From: Tritrichomonas foetus
Taxonomy: Eukaryota; Parabasalia; Tritrichomonadida; Tritrichomonadidae
Assembly (NCBI GenBank): GCA_001839685.1
Contig: MLAK01000568.1
Location: 27,649 to 83,982 of the forward strand
Reading direction: 5' to 3'
Length of the DNA stretch: 56,334 bases
Shown here: piece by piece, positions 41,282 to 49,988 of the stretch
How the letters are laid out: each line of letters begins with the position of its first letter
How positions within the stretch are numbered: position 1 is the stretch's first letter
Translations under genes and position numbers: made by a program
Notes under the pieces: generated by a model
The model's input: the letters and a program-made list of their open reading frames with translations, nothing else
Told to the model about the DNA's origin: nothing
The model's database searches: none

Positions 41282-41618
41282 TTGAGGAATGAAATTTCAA
41301 AACTGACAAGCGGTTTAAATGTAAACGGTTGATTCAATTATAAATTAAACGTCTGCCCAATTTCATATTTCACCATTTACATTCAATTGAAAGGTTATTT
41401 TTCGTGATATCATGAATATAATCTATGAATAATGATTTTTATAATGTTTAATACAAATGGTTAGATTTAATGTCTACTAGAAATAATATAAGAGTGAAAA
41501 ATTATGATTAAGTCTTACAATTTAACACGATAAAATTAATATATTTATCCAAATTGACCTAGTGAAATTGAGTGATAGAGCTTAAGAAAAAGTTGTTAAA
41601 TTCATTTTCAAACCTTGC
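41282..41618. other. Divergent intergenic region
   Basis: Upstream region of the doublecortin-like gene (-), with AACCGTTTAC and a second AAACCG on the minus strand, and of the membrane protein gene (+), with an initiator-like TCATTTTCA at 41602-41610. No open frame. Confidence 0.5.
41602..41610 (+). promoter_or_regulatory. Initiator-like motif before a gene lacking ATG
   Basis: TCATTTTCA matches the initiator consensus and lies 17 bases before the TTG at 41619, the spacing seen for true ATG codons elsewhere in the window. It marks 41619 as the ancestral start position. Confidence 0.4.
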
Positions 41619-43145
41619 TTGTATATCATTTCGTTTCTCTTCGTATTGATACACTTTAGTGCATCAAAGACATTTCATGTCACAGTGCACAAAAACAAAG
41701 TTAACAGTAATGTATTTTATATACATGACATACTAAAGAGAACAAAATATCAAGATAAGATAATTTTTATTGATTCACTAATTAATCAATCAGATGAAAT
41801 TGAGGTCCTTCAAAGTGCCCTCAATGATGCTTCCATTTCCCAATATTTAGATTTGGATTTTAATGGTTTAATAATTGATGGGAATTGCTTTTCTGACAAT
41901 TTTCAAATTGATCAAATTTTCCATTTTAAACATCTACTAAATTTTAAAATAAGAAATATTAATTTCTACAGAATATCACAACCTATTTTTCTCTTCAGTC
42001 CGAGATCAGTAGTATCTTTGATTAATTGCACAATTAAAGATTCAACTTTCAATAACATCCAGCAATTAGTTGTTGTTTCATATTCACATATGGATTTTAT
42101 TCATCTCACTCTATCAAACGTGACATTTAATCGAACATCATTTATTACAGATTTTCAATCATCGTTAACAATCACTAATTTTCATATCACAAATAATACT
42201 ATAAATGACAGTTCTTTTATTAACATTATTGATTCAACAATTAATCTCTATGACTTTTCGATGAGTTTTTGTGATGGATTTTCATGCACAATTTTTGAAT
42301 CCAAGGGAACTGTTTACTTTTATATGAATAATTGCATTTTGAGACACAATAATTTATTTTCTGATAATGCAAGTACTCCTTCATGCTTTATTGATTCTGA
42401 TTTTGCCATTGATTTAAATTTATTCGATTTTCAAATGAGTTTTTGCACACACATCAAAATTTTTGATGGATGTTGTAAAACAATGCTTCTTTCAAATTTT
42501 TCCATAGTTCATTGCACTTTTTTACCACGTCTTTTCGATATTGCTAATTCTGGTTCAATTTATTTCCAAGAAGTTGAAATTAAAGATTGTTTTATTCATG
42601 AATTCATTTTTTTAAAGAATGCAATTTCACTTTCCATCAAGAATTCGAAATTTAGTTTTAATTCTTCTTTTGTTTCATCTCAGTTTGTTTTTACTAATAT
42701 TGTTGAAAAATCAACTATTCATAATTCTTCTTTAGCTATCGAATTTGTTAATCAGACTTTAATTGAAATCTCAAATTCTATTTTTTCTCTCAAAAATGTT
42801 GAATTTCTTCACTCTGTCTATGAGAAGTGGGCTTACACAAAAGGATTTTTTATTGTTTCTGATGAAGAATCATTCTTAGAGATTAAAAAAACTTCATTTC
42901 CATATAATAAAGTGATTATGCCAAAAGTCATCGCGAATGGAAATCATTCGCTTTCAAACGTTTCTTTTGTTCATAAAAATTCTGTGTTTTACAATGAAAA
43001 TCGATTTTGTTACAATCCATATTCCAAACATCAAAAAATAGGAGTAATAATTGTTATTTCTATTCAAGCTGCTCTTGCAATTATTTGGCTTTTCTCTTTC
43101 AATTTATTTGAGATTCCCCGCAGAGGTAACCACTATCGATTATAA
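41619..43145 (+). pseudogene. Single-pass surface protein gene with TTG in place of ATG
   Basis: 509 codons including the stop, otherwise intact. The product would have a signal peptide (LYIISFLFVLIHFSASKTF), a long ectodomain of short repeated beta-strand units rich in Asn, Ser, Phe and Ile (right-handed beta-helix/pectin-lyase style), one transmembrane helix (IGVIIVISIQAALAIIWLF) and a short basic tail (IPRRGNHYRL). This is the layout of parabasalid membrane-anchored surface proteins. The codon where ATG is expected is TTG, and a stop lies in frame 36 bases upstream. The first in-frame ATG is residue 158, beyond the signal peptide. Either the start codon was lost or initiation is non-AUG. 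It could still be a live gene in other strains. Confidence 0.6.
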
Positions 43146-43303
43146 TTGTCCCTGAGTTTCCAAATTTTGCAATTCTGATCAAAAGAAATTCAATTCAAAT
43201 AAGATAGTTTGTGAATGAATTCACCATAGTTTAAGGACAATTTTCATTATTTCAAATTCATAACTCTTTACCGATATTATAATATTAAGTAATGAATTCA
43301 ATG

Positions 43304-43333
43304 TTTCGAAAAATACGTGGTTTTTCGAACCAC
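43304..43333. other. Two overlapping mutually exclusive hairpins
   Basis: TTCGAAAAA (43305-43313) pairs perfectly with TTTTTCGAA (43321-43329). The overlapping GTGGTT (43317-43322) pairs perfectly with AACCAC (43328-43333). Both cannot form at once. It lies about 160 bases after the surface protein stop codon. Confidence 0.4.
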
Positions 43334-43460
43334 CAAAAAATTAATCATGTTTATAAAAATACTAAGTTTTTAAACTTGGAATAATTTATATGTTTTATGC
43401 TAAAATCAAAATATTCATTTTTTTTTATTTTTTTATTTTGTAAAGCGGAAAAAACATCAC

Positions 43461-43570
43461 ATTTCCCCGTATATTTTAATTGATGAATATGATGATGGGC
43501 AGTATCATTTCACACCTTAATGACGATCAAAGATATTTGAATAGAAAATTATACAACCACATGGGGAAAT
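43461..43570 (+). ncRNA. Candidate stem-bounded small RNA
   Basis: ATTTCCCC (43461-43468) pairs perfectly with GGGGAAAT (43563-43570), closing a 110-base segment that is GC-richer than its flanks. Inside lie a perfect hairpin TCAAA-GATA-TTTGA (43527-43540) and GGCAGTATC (43498-43506), a nine-base match to the conserved part of U4 spliceosomal RNA. The U4 kink-turn is not convincing, so no family is assigned. The strand is uncertain. Confidence 0.25.
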
Positions 43571-44194
43571 TACTTGAATTGTAACAATCTATCAGAGTGA
43601 ACAGATGAATGGGTGATAAATCGGGCCAAAATTATTGGATTAATTGTTTTTCCATGTATCGTTGAAATAGAGCCAGAAATGCATAACAACCCATAATATT
43701 CCCCAAATTTCACTTCAAATAAGTTTAGGATTCTTTAATTTGTATGAAATAATATTCGATAACGTATGATATTTTAGGAATGTAAAATCATTTTATTGTA
43801 TAAAATTTATACTCATATAAATATGTTCATTTGGTCGGTAGGTTATTCGTTCCTTTCAAAAAAAAGAAAACTAAAATTGTATGTGATCACAAAAAAGGAC
43901 AAGAAATTCTCAACAGTTATGGGAATGGTTTTGTTTTTTAATTCGTTAGTGAAAACCGCGATTCCTAATATGCTATTATCAAAATGAGATAGAATCTACG
44001 AAAATAGTACGTTTATTATTCATTCATTCAAAAAAGGATGATACCATTGAATTATTTTCGATTAATTTGAGAAAGTCTTAACATTTGAAATAAACTTTTT
44101 GAATATACATGAACGATTTGAGTGTTATCTGATCACCAATTTGAAAGATCAAAAGGAAGTTTCTTCTCCAAGACGTTTAGAATTATTTTTAAAA

Positions 44195-44206
44195 TCATTT
44201 TTTCCA
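44195..44206 (+). promoter_or_regulatory. Initiator-like motif of the small membrane protein gene
   Basis: TCATTTTTTTCC fits the initiator consensus; its A lies 10 bases before the ATG at 44207. This supports that ATG over the longer frame, which opens with TTG at 44099. Confidence 0.4.
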
Positions 44207-44512
44207 ATGTCAGAGACACCATCCAAATCAAATGCATCAAGACCAGTAACTCCAGCCAAATCCTCAGGTAATACACCAGCCAAGTCAGGAACCCCCGCCA
44301 AATGCTCAGGAGAATCATGCAAAAGCAAGTGCTGCATCAAATGCGTTATTGTTTTAATTGTTTGCCTTGCTCTTTCTTGCGTTGGTGGCTACTTTGTTCA
44401 TGACAAAGCCGGAAAGAAGGGATTGGCTATTTACGGAGTTAGCGTTGCACTCGTTACCGTTACATTTTTCATTGTGTCAAAGCTTTTGAAGAAGAAGCAA
44501 AAGACAGATTAA
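44207..44512 (+). CDS. Small Cys-rich two-helix membrane protein
   Basis: 101 residues from the ATG at 44207; the longer open frame begins with TTG and is not used. The N-terminal ~35 residues are Ser/Pro/Lys-rich, with three TPAK units at 6-10 residue spacing, a likely phosphorylated cytosolic tail. A cysteine cluster (CKSKCCIKC, residues ~38-46) abuts the first membrane helix (~47-63), suggesting palmitoylation. A short loop with HDKAGKKG precedes a second helix (~75-91) and a poly-Lys end (KLLKKKQKTD). Both tails would be cytosolic, giving a hairpin membrane protein. I do not recognise the family. The stop codon and coding composition are clean, so it is probably a real gene. Confidence 0.6.
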   Translation: MSETPSKSNASRPVTPAKSSGNTPAKSGTPAKCSGESCKSKCCIKCVIVLIVCLALSCVGGYFVHDKAGKKGLAIYGVSVALVTVTFFIVSKLLKKKQKTD

Positions 44513-45301
44513 ACGTATTTTAACTTTTATAAGGTTCATAATAAACAGATAAAGAATAAGTATTTTAATTATTCCCATTTTTTTTCACTTTTTATCATTA
44601 ATTCACTCTTTATCTTAAATGGAGCTCTCATGATTATATCTCATTGTGAAACTCCGTTTGTTTAATTCACTTTATAGATTCAAGTTTTCTTTGAATCATT
44701 AAGAATGACACTCTTCATATTTTGGCCATATCTTCACTTCTCAATAATAAACTGCAATTTTTTTTGTAGAAATATAAAGCGTAGATATAATTCATTCATA
44801 AAAATCTAGAAAAACCCTTGCTTCTTCAAACGAAAGCCCTCAAATCAAAATAGTCAGACGATGAAATATTTCAAAAAAATAGTCAAAAAATTAAAAAAAC
44901 CAAACAAAATAAAAAGAAGATGACGAAAAAGAAATTTGGTAGATGGATGATGTTTATAAAGGAAATTAGTAAAATGAAATCCATTTCATAATCCCGTAAA
45001 TAAAAATAAAAAGCAAAAAATTAACAAATTACAAAACAAAAAGATAGAAATCATTACACATCACAATGAAAAAAATGCCTGCAAACATTTGCAAACATCT
45101 TCATTGTCATGTAATGACTGACTTGCAAGGACTCTTAAAAGTCTCACAAAAAAAGAAACATAGAAAAAAAAGTATAAGTTTTTTTCCCATGAATCTTCTA
45201 AATGGAAAGTACGATAAACACAAAAAGTTATTATTTTCATTCAATAAAACTTTCCATTTTTTGGAACCAGTTTAACATTGGATCAAATTCGAGAAGAAAG
45301 C
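44513..45301. other. Intergenic region, one doubtful small frame
   Basis: AT-rich and A-rich spacer, with several poly-A runs around 44870-45060. An ATG-initiated 69-codon frame at 45066-45275 (+) lies 16 bases after an initiator-like TCATTACAC. Its product is a Lys-rich peptide with no recognisable feature, so it is left as a doubtful gene. Confidence 0.5.
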
Positions 45302-45988
45302 TCACCCTTGAAAAGCTGAAGCAGGAGTTGAGCTTAAATATGGAGTTGGGAGTGGATCTGTTGATGGAACCTCCGGTGGTGGTGGAATGACGGTCTTCAT
45401 GTTGAATGGATACATTTGGCGAACACTCTCGTCAAATCGAGTATTCAAAAAGTGATCAACATGGTGAAAATGATTGACCTGAGCTCGAAAGCCACTTGCA
45501 GAGAATTCTATGCGATTGAAAAACGCATCTTTGTATAAGTCTGAAAGATCTGTGCTCGCACTGAGTGTTGACAAGTTTTGTCGAATGTAATTTGCAGTTT
45601 GAATCATATGAAGTTGCGAATTATCGATACAATCGAAGTTTGGTTGCATGATGCTGCTGCATGACGAGGAGCGAATACGAGAGCCATAGGATGAAGCGGA
45701 GCCATCGTCATTCAAAAGTTCGCAAGATTCACTATTTTGCATTTTTTTCGTATTATAGTAAAGGAAGATCTTCGAACCATGAAGAATGCCGTGTCTCGTC
45801 AGAATTGTGCTGTCTTGAAGAATAGCTCCTTTGAAAACGATGTATTGAAATCTCGGATGAACTCGAATTTTTTGGTCGATGGCATATTTCAGATCTATAA
45901 CAGTATCGTCTTCTGTTACCTCGAGAGCAAGCTTGTTTTCTGGTTTTATGACCTTAATCATCACCCACATCCTTTCCTTTGAAGACAT
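45302..45988 (-). CDS. Ubiquitin-like domain protein
   Basis: 228 residues. Residues ~8-78 form a ubiquitin-like beta-grasp: MIKVIKPENKLALEV, a helix TVIDLKYAIDQKI, then FQYIVFKGAILQDSTIL and GSKIFLYY. There is no C-terminal Gly-Gly processing site, so the domain is an integral part of the protein, as in shuttle or adaptor proteins, and not a modifier. The rest is Ser/Asn-rich, with a central helical region (~120-185) and a Pro-rich tail (VIPPPPEVPSTDPLPTP) that could bind SH3, WW or profilin-type partners. No UBA or other known domain is seen. The first ATG is used. It is followed downstream by an A-rich spacer. Confidence 0.7.
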   Translation of the reverse strand: MSSKERMWVMIKVIKPENKLALEVTEDDTVIDLKYAIDQKIRVHPRFQYIVFKGAILQDSTILTRHGILHGSKIFLYYNTKKMQNSESCELLNDDGSASSYGSRIRSSSCSSIMQPNFDCIDNSQLHMIQTANYIRQNLSTLSASTDLSDLYKDAFFNRIEFSASGFRAQVNHFHHVDHFLNTRFDESVRQMYPFNMKTVIPPPPEVPSTDPLPTPYLSSTPASAFQG

Positions 45989-46745
45989 GAGTCAGTGTTT
46001 TAATATGGCGACGAAAAATTTCTAAATTTTCAAATTTTTAATTTGAAATATTGGCCTCCCAATTCACCATAATACAATATGTCATATTGCTTATCTCCTT
46101 AAAAAGTCGAATTGGCGAACAGTTTTATTGAAATTTTCTATTAAATGAGCATTTGAATTAAAATTTGGGGTAACGAAATAAATTGAAAAAGTCGTGAAAA
46201 GGGCGTTTATTTTTTTAAGATATTTGCCAGAAGTTTTTCTTTCAATTTCATCGTATAATGTTGACCAGATATCTTGGGAACTATACAATAATATGGAAAA
46301 ATAATATTATTATAATATAATATAATATTTTGTTATTATTTTAAAATTATCTTTACTAGCAAGAAATATGTTGGTGAATTAAATACTGATTTCTTTTTAC
46401 TAATTATAATGGCCACTTCATGCTCTCAAGCATTACCAAAATTCATACCAACTATTATTGAAGTTTCTCTAAAAATGAATTATTTTTGTCAGAGATGAAT
46501 TTTCAATTATTCATATTTTGAATCATCTTTTTTTGATTTAAATGACTAAGGACATAATTGTTCACTATTTGAAACACATCAATTTCCTGATTTTATGACA
46601 ATTTCAAATGATTCGTTGATTCACGAAAAATTGTGAAATCAAGAAAGTTTACTTAGTTATAGAAATTATTATAGCCATTCCAAAATACAAAGGGGAAATG
46701 TTATAAACAAAAGTTCTCATTACATAACAGTTTATTAAAATTCAA
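45989..46745. other. Intergenic region with a gene-like remnant
   Basis: About 760 bases. A 65-codon frame on the minus strand at 46091-46288 lacks an ATG but has a protein-like composition; it may be a decayed gene fragment. ATAAT-type simple repeats run from about 46295 to 46345. The rest is plain AT-rich sequence. Confidence 0.45.
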
Positions 46746-49559
46746 TTATTTTTTCCCGGTTTTCAATGTCCTATATAAAGTATCAAAGGATATTTCATTA
46801 TTTATATTTTCCCAAACATCATCATTTGGGAGAACTTCTTCAAATTCAGGACATTCCATTTCATCACTGAGTTTGTATTGTCTAGAAAAGTTTGATAAAA
46901 GTCTTTGAATTCTTGGTGTGAAAGAAGGTGGTACATCTTTAAATGATTTACGTGATTGAGAAGAAATTATTGAATCAAATTGTAGCTTCTTTTCTTCTTC
47001 TGAAGAAAATGGAAGAGACTCAATGGAAATTGATGAAGCATTACTTGCACTTACAGTTTCATCAAGTATTTCATTTTCATTATTGTTGTTTTCTTCGCCT
47101 TCTTCATAAAAAGATCGTCTTTCAAATTGGGGTGCTTTTTCACTTTCTTTCCTACTTTTTGTGTTTTTACCATTTTTGCTTGAAACACTTCCTGAAATAC
47201 TATTTTCAATATTACTGGCAATGCTATTAGCTTTAGAATTGTTGCTTCTGTTGGTTCTGCTTTTAGTTCGACTTCTCATCGTATTTTTAGTGCCTTTTGT
47301 GTTGTTGAAATTGCTTGTGTTGATATTTAAGTCTTCTGATGGATTTTGTGAGAGAATTAATGATTGGAAAATTGGATGACCTTTTTCTTTAACAATTTCT
47401 AAATCCATTGCTTCATCTAAAGTATTAAAGAGGTTAGATGTTTCTGTAGTAGCCAAATTATTCTTCTCTCTAAATTCTTCATTGACTTCATCATAATCTT
47501 CTTCATTTGAAGCATCATTTCCATTTCCAATGTCTTCCTCATAAGATTCATTTAGTTCGTCTTCAAAACCTCCTTCAAGGCCAAGTTCTTGAGCATAAAT
47601 AGTATTGACTTCACGCTCATTCAATGATACTGGAATGAATGGCTCATTGAAATATTGGTAAATTTTCATTGGCATTAAAAACTTGGAATCATGAACAGCT
47701 TGATATTCATGAACTTTATCTTGTTTTGGAACTTTTTCAGGAATATGATAAAGATCACTAATTGAGAAAAGTTGTTCTTGTGTAATCTTTTTCTGCATCT
47801 TCATGACTTGAATGTCACCACGAGGGAAACTAAGTTTAGTTTCAGTTAATGCACATTTTGCTTGTCTTAAAAAGTCGACATAAGAATCAGCTTCTTCTGG
47901 AAAGATTCCATCAATTATCAACACTTCCAAATTTGAACGTTCACCAAAGAATTCTAAGAAGTTTGGCAAATATTTACAACCACATTTGGAAATGGATAAA
48001 TCAAGAACACGAAGATTTGGCTTATCAAGACATGCATTAATTATCTTTTTAACACGTTTTCCTAAATGAACTTTTTTAGAACCAGCTATAAACAATTGTT
48101 CTAAGCTATTATTAGATTTAATAAAGTTTGCAAGGAGTTCTAATGGTTCTAACAGTGTTTCATGACAATATCCATTCATTGAAAGCTTTGTGAGATTTGT
48201 ATTTTGGCTTAAGAAGTCGAAGAATAATGAATCAACTGGATTTTCATCCCAAATTAACGTTCTTAAATTAGAAAATGTGGTTCTATGTAAAAATTGGAAT
48301 AATTTGGGCCATTCATGTGGTAAAACAATTGCTGAAGCAATTGAAAGGTGAAGCTCGCTTTTATTTAATTTGAAAATTAAAGAAAAGAAAGAATTAATTG
48401 AACCTTCATTCCATGAAACACCATCAACCATAATATGTGTGAGTGCACCAGGCAATTTTGTCTTTGGATCAATTAATCCATTACAAACATTTCCACTTAA
48501 ATTCAAATATTTCAGATTTTTCAAAGCATTTAGGGAAATTAAACTAATTGCATTATTTATATCAATTCCACAATGCGATAATGAAAGCGAACAAATATTT
48601 GTGATGTTTTGGAATAAAACTGTCAGATCTAAATTAATTGTTCGATCAAGATTCAATGACCATAAATGTCGATTCATTTCAGCAGAGAGAAAATCTGAAT
48701 AAAAGTATGGAATTGATTTAATAGATATTGCATTATGAAACTCAATATTATGAACGTTAGAATTTAAAATTCCAGAAGTAATTAAATCTAAATCAATGTT
48801 TGAAAATTCCGAATAAGTATAAGAAATGTTTGTCAGACCGGAATTGGAAATATTTCGATGGAAGGCGGCAAATCCAGAATCCTTCTGGCCAGCAATTTCA
48901 ATTGATTTGACATGCGGCATTTGTAAAATATGATCTGCAATCAAACGATAGATTTCTAACTTTTTGAGAAGTGGGATTTTAACAGAATGTACAAAATTCA
49001 TCAATGGAAGTAATTCAAATAAGACTGAGGTGAAAGTTGAAGAATCTTTGAACAATGAAATATTAAAGTTTGGCTGGTTCGAAATAAGCATCGTTTCGAA
49101 TAAATCAAGAGTCGCTGGCGAAATTGGCTGTTTCTGGAGTGGAATAAACATTGATAAGCGAGATAATATTCCAATAATTGTTGGATTTACAACATCGACA
49201 TTAATTTTATCAAACTGTCTTTCTTTTAATTCGTGCGGCGTTAAAACTCGTTGAATCACATCACACAAATTTTCAATGAAGGACTGGAATTCATCTGTTT
49301 CGATCATCAATTTCGAGTTATTAAATGCGATGGTGATGTTGTTAGCATGCAATGATATTCTCCTGGTGTTTAGCCATGTCAAAGTGTGCTTGAGTTTTGC
49401 ATTTCTGACTTCACGAATATCAATTCCGCAATTTGTTAAAACAATGATTCCTTTTGAATATGAATTCTTATCGACTGCGTATTTGACACGAAATGCTTTG
49501 ATTGAGGTGTGACCAGGTGAAGTAGATGCCTCAAAGGCTTTCTTTAATTTTTCATCCAT
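46746..49559 (-). CDS. CARMIL-like leucine-rich repeat protein
   Basis: 937 residues. An N-terminal PH-like domain (~15-120) is followed by a helical linker and an irregular leucine-rich repeat solenoid (~225-640), with units such as LKYLNLSGN, LRTLIWDENPV and LRVLDLSISKCG. An acidic and Ser/Asn-rich disordered tail follows (~670-880). PH followed by LRR is the arrangement of CARMIL proteins, which bind actin capping protein and myosin I at the membrane. I see no capping-protein-interaction motif in the tail, so actin regulation is only suggested. The last ~40 residues are again conserved-looking (CPEFEEVLP). The ATG is preceded by a 35-base near-perfect inverted repeat. Confidence 0.65.
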   Translation of the reverse strand: MDEKLKKAFEASTSPGHTSIKAFRVKYAVDKNSYSKGIIVLTNCGIDIREVRNAKLKHTLTWLNTRRISLHANNITIAFNNSKLMIETDEFQSFIENLCDVIQRVLTPHELKERQFDKINVDVVNPTIIGILSRLSMFIPLQKQPISPATLDLFETMLISNQPNFNISLFKDSSTFTSVLFELLPLMNFVHSVKIPLLKKLEIYRLIADHILQMPHVKSIEIAGQKDSGFAAFHRNISNSGLTNISYTYSEFSNIDLDLITSGILNSNVHNIEFHNAISIKSIPYFYSDFLSAEMNRHLWSLNLDRTINLDLTVLFQNITNICSLSLSHCGIDINNAISLISLNALKNLKYLNLSGNVCNGLIDPKTKLPGALTHIMVDGVSWNEGSINSFFSLIFKLNKSELHLSIASAIVLPHEWPKLFQFLHRTTFSNLRTLIWDENPVDSLFFDFLSQNTNLTKLSMNGYCHETLLEPLELLANFIKSNNSLEQLFIAGSKKVHLGKRVKKIINACLDKPNLRVLDLSISKCGCKYLPNFLEFFGERSNLEVLIIDGIFPEEADSYVDFLRQAKCALTETKLSFPRGDIQVMKMQKKITQEQLFSISDLYHIPEKVPKQDKVHEYQAVHDSKFLMPMKIYQYFNEPFIPVSLNEREVNTIYAQELGLEGGFEDELNESYEEDIGNGNDASNEEDYDEVNEEFREKNNLATTETSNLFNTLDEAMDLEIVKEKGHPIFQSLILSQNPSEDLNINTSNFNNTKGTKNTMRSRTKSRTNRSNNSKANSIASNIENSISGSVSSKNGKNTKSRKESEKAPQFERRSFYEEGEENNNNENEILDETVSASNASSISIESLPFSSEEEKKLQFDSIISSQSRKSFKDVPPSFTPRIQRLLSNFSRQYKLSDEMECPEFEEVLPNDDVWENINNEISFDTLYRTLKTGKK

Positions 49560-49988
49560 TTAGTTTTAATAACGTCCATATTTGGTAAATATGAACGTTA
49601 TTTGACCAACAATATCACCTTAACTGTTTTTATCACATTTTTCTTTGAACAAATTTCAATGGATAAACAGTCGAAAATTATTTGTTTTAAACCAAATATA
49701 GACTGAAAAAGTTAACTTTCTATATTCATGATATTTCCTATATCTTATATCATTGCTCTTTTTATTCTTATTTTTCCAAATTATTTGTTTTAAAATTATC
49801 ATGTAAATCCTAGTATTCAATATAAAATACTAAATTATCCAATAGGAGAAAAGAATTCTTTCCAAGTTGAATGATGTAACAAAAAGCTGTTTTATAAAGC
49901 ATACAAAAAGTACTTTTTTATCACAAGGTGAAATGACGCCACTTTTTCTGATTTTCCTAAAAATAAAAAAAAGGAAAAATACGATCAA
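49560..49988. other. Divergent intergenic region with promoter palindromes
   Basis: Shared upstream region of the CARMIL-like gene (-) and the ankyrin gene (+). It holds the 35-base inverted repeat at 49568-49602 and a second one close to the other ATG: TTTTCCT (49952-49958) with AGGAAAA (49972-49978). No open frame. Confidence 0.6.
49568..49602 (-). promoter_or_regulatory. 35-base near-perfect inverted repeat at the CARMIL-like start
   Basis: Two 16-base arms, 49568-49583 and 49587-49602, are complementary at 15 of 16 positions around a 3-base loop. The inner edge is 9 bases from the ATG at 49559. On the coding strand it contains TTCATATTT, an initiator-like TCATA, and a TAACGT core on each arm, resembling Myb sites. 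It could be a dimeric factor site or a leader hairpin. Confidence 0.6.

Larger units (their letters stand above)
43146..44206. other. Long intergenic region with two structured stretches
   Basis: About 1.06 kb without a credible gene; a 63-codon frame at 43796-43987 lacks an ATG. It holds the overlapping hairpins at 43304-43333 and the stem-bounded GC-richer segment at 43461-43570, both listed separately. An initiator-like TCATTTTTTTCC is at 44195-44206. Confidence 0.55.

Noticed and set aside
43498..43540. U4 spliceosomal RNA
   Set aside because: Only GGCAGTATC matches well; the AATGAGG/CCGAG kink-turn and U6-pairing regions are not convincing, so only a generic RNA candidate is listed.
43796..43987. 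63-codon frame on the plus strand
   Set aside because: Begins with TTG, low-complexity Lys-rich product in plain spacer.
45066..45275. 69-codon ATG frame on the plus strand with an initiator-like TCATTACAC upstream
   Set aside because: The peptide is Lys-rich without features and lies in A-rich spacer; left as doubtful.
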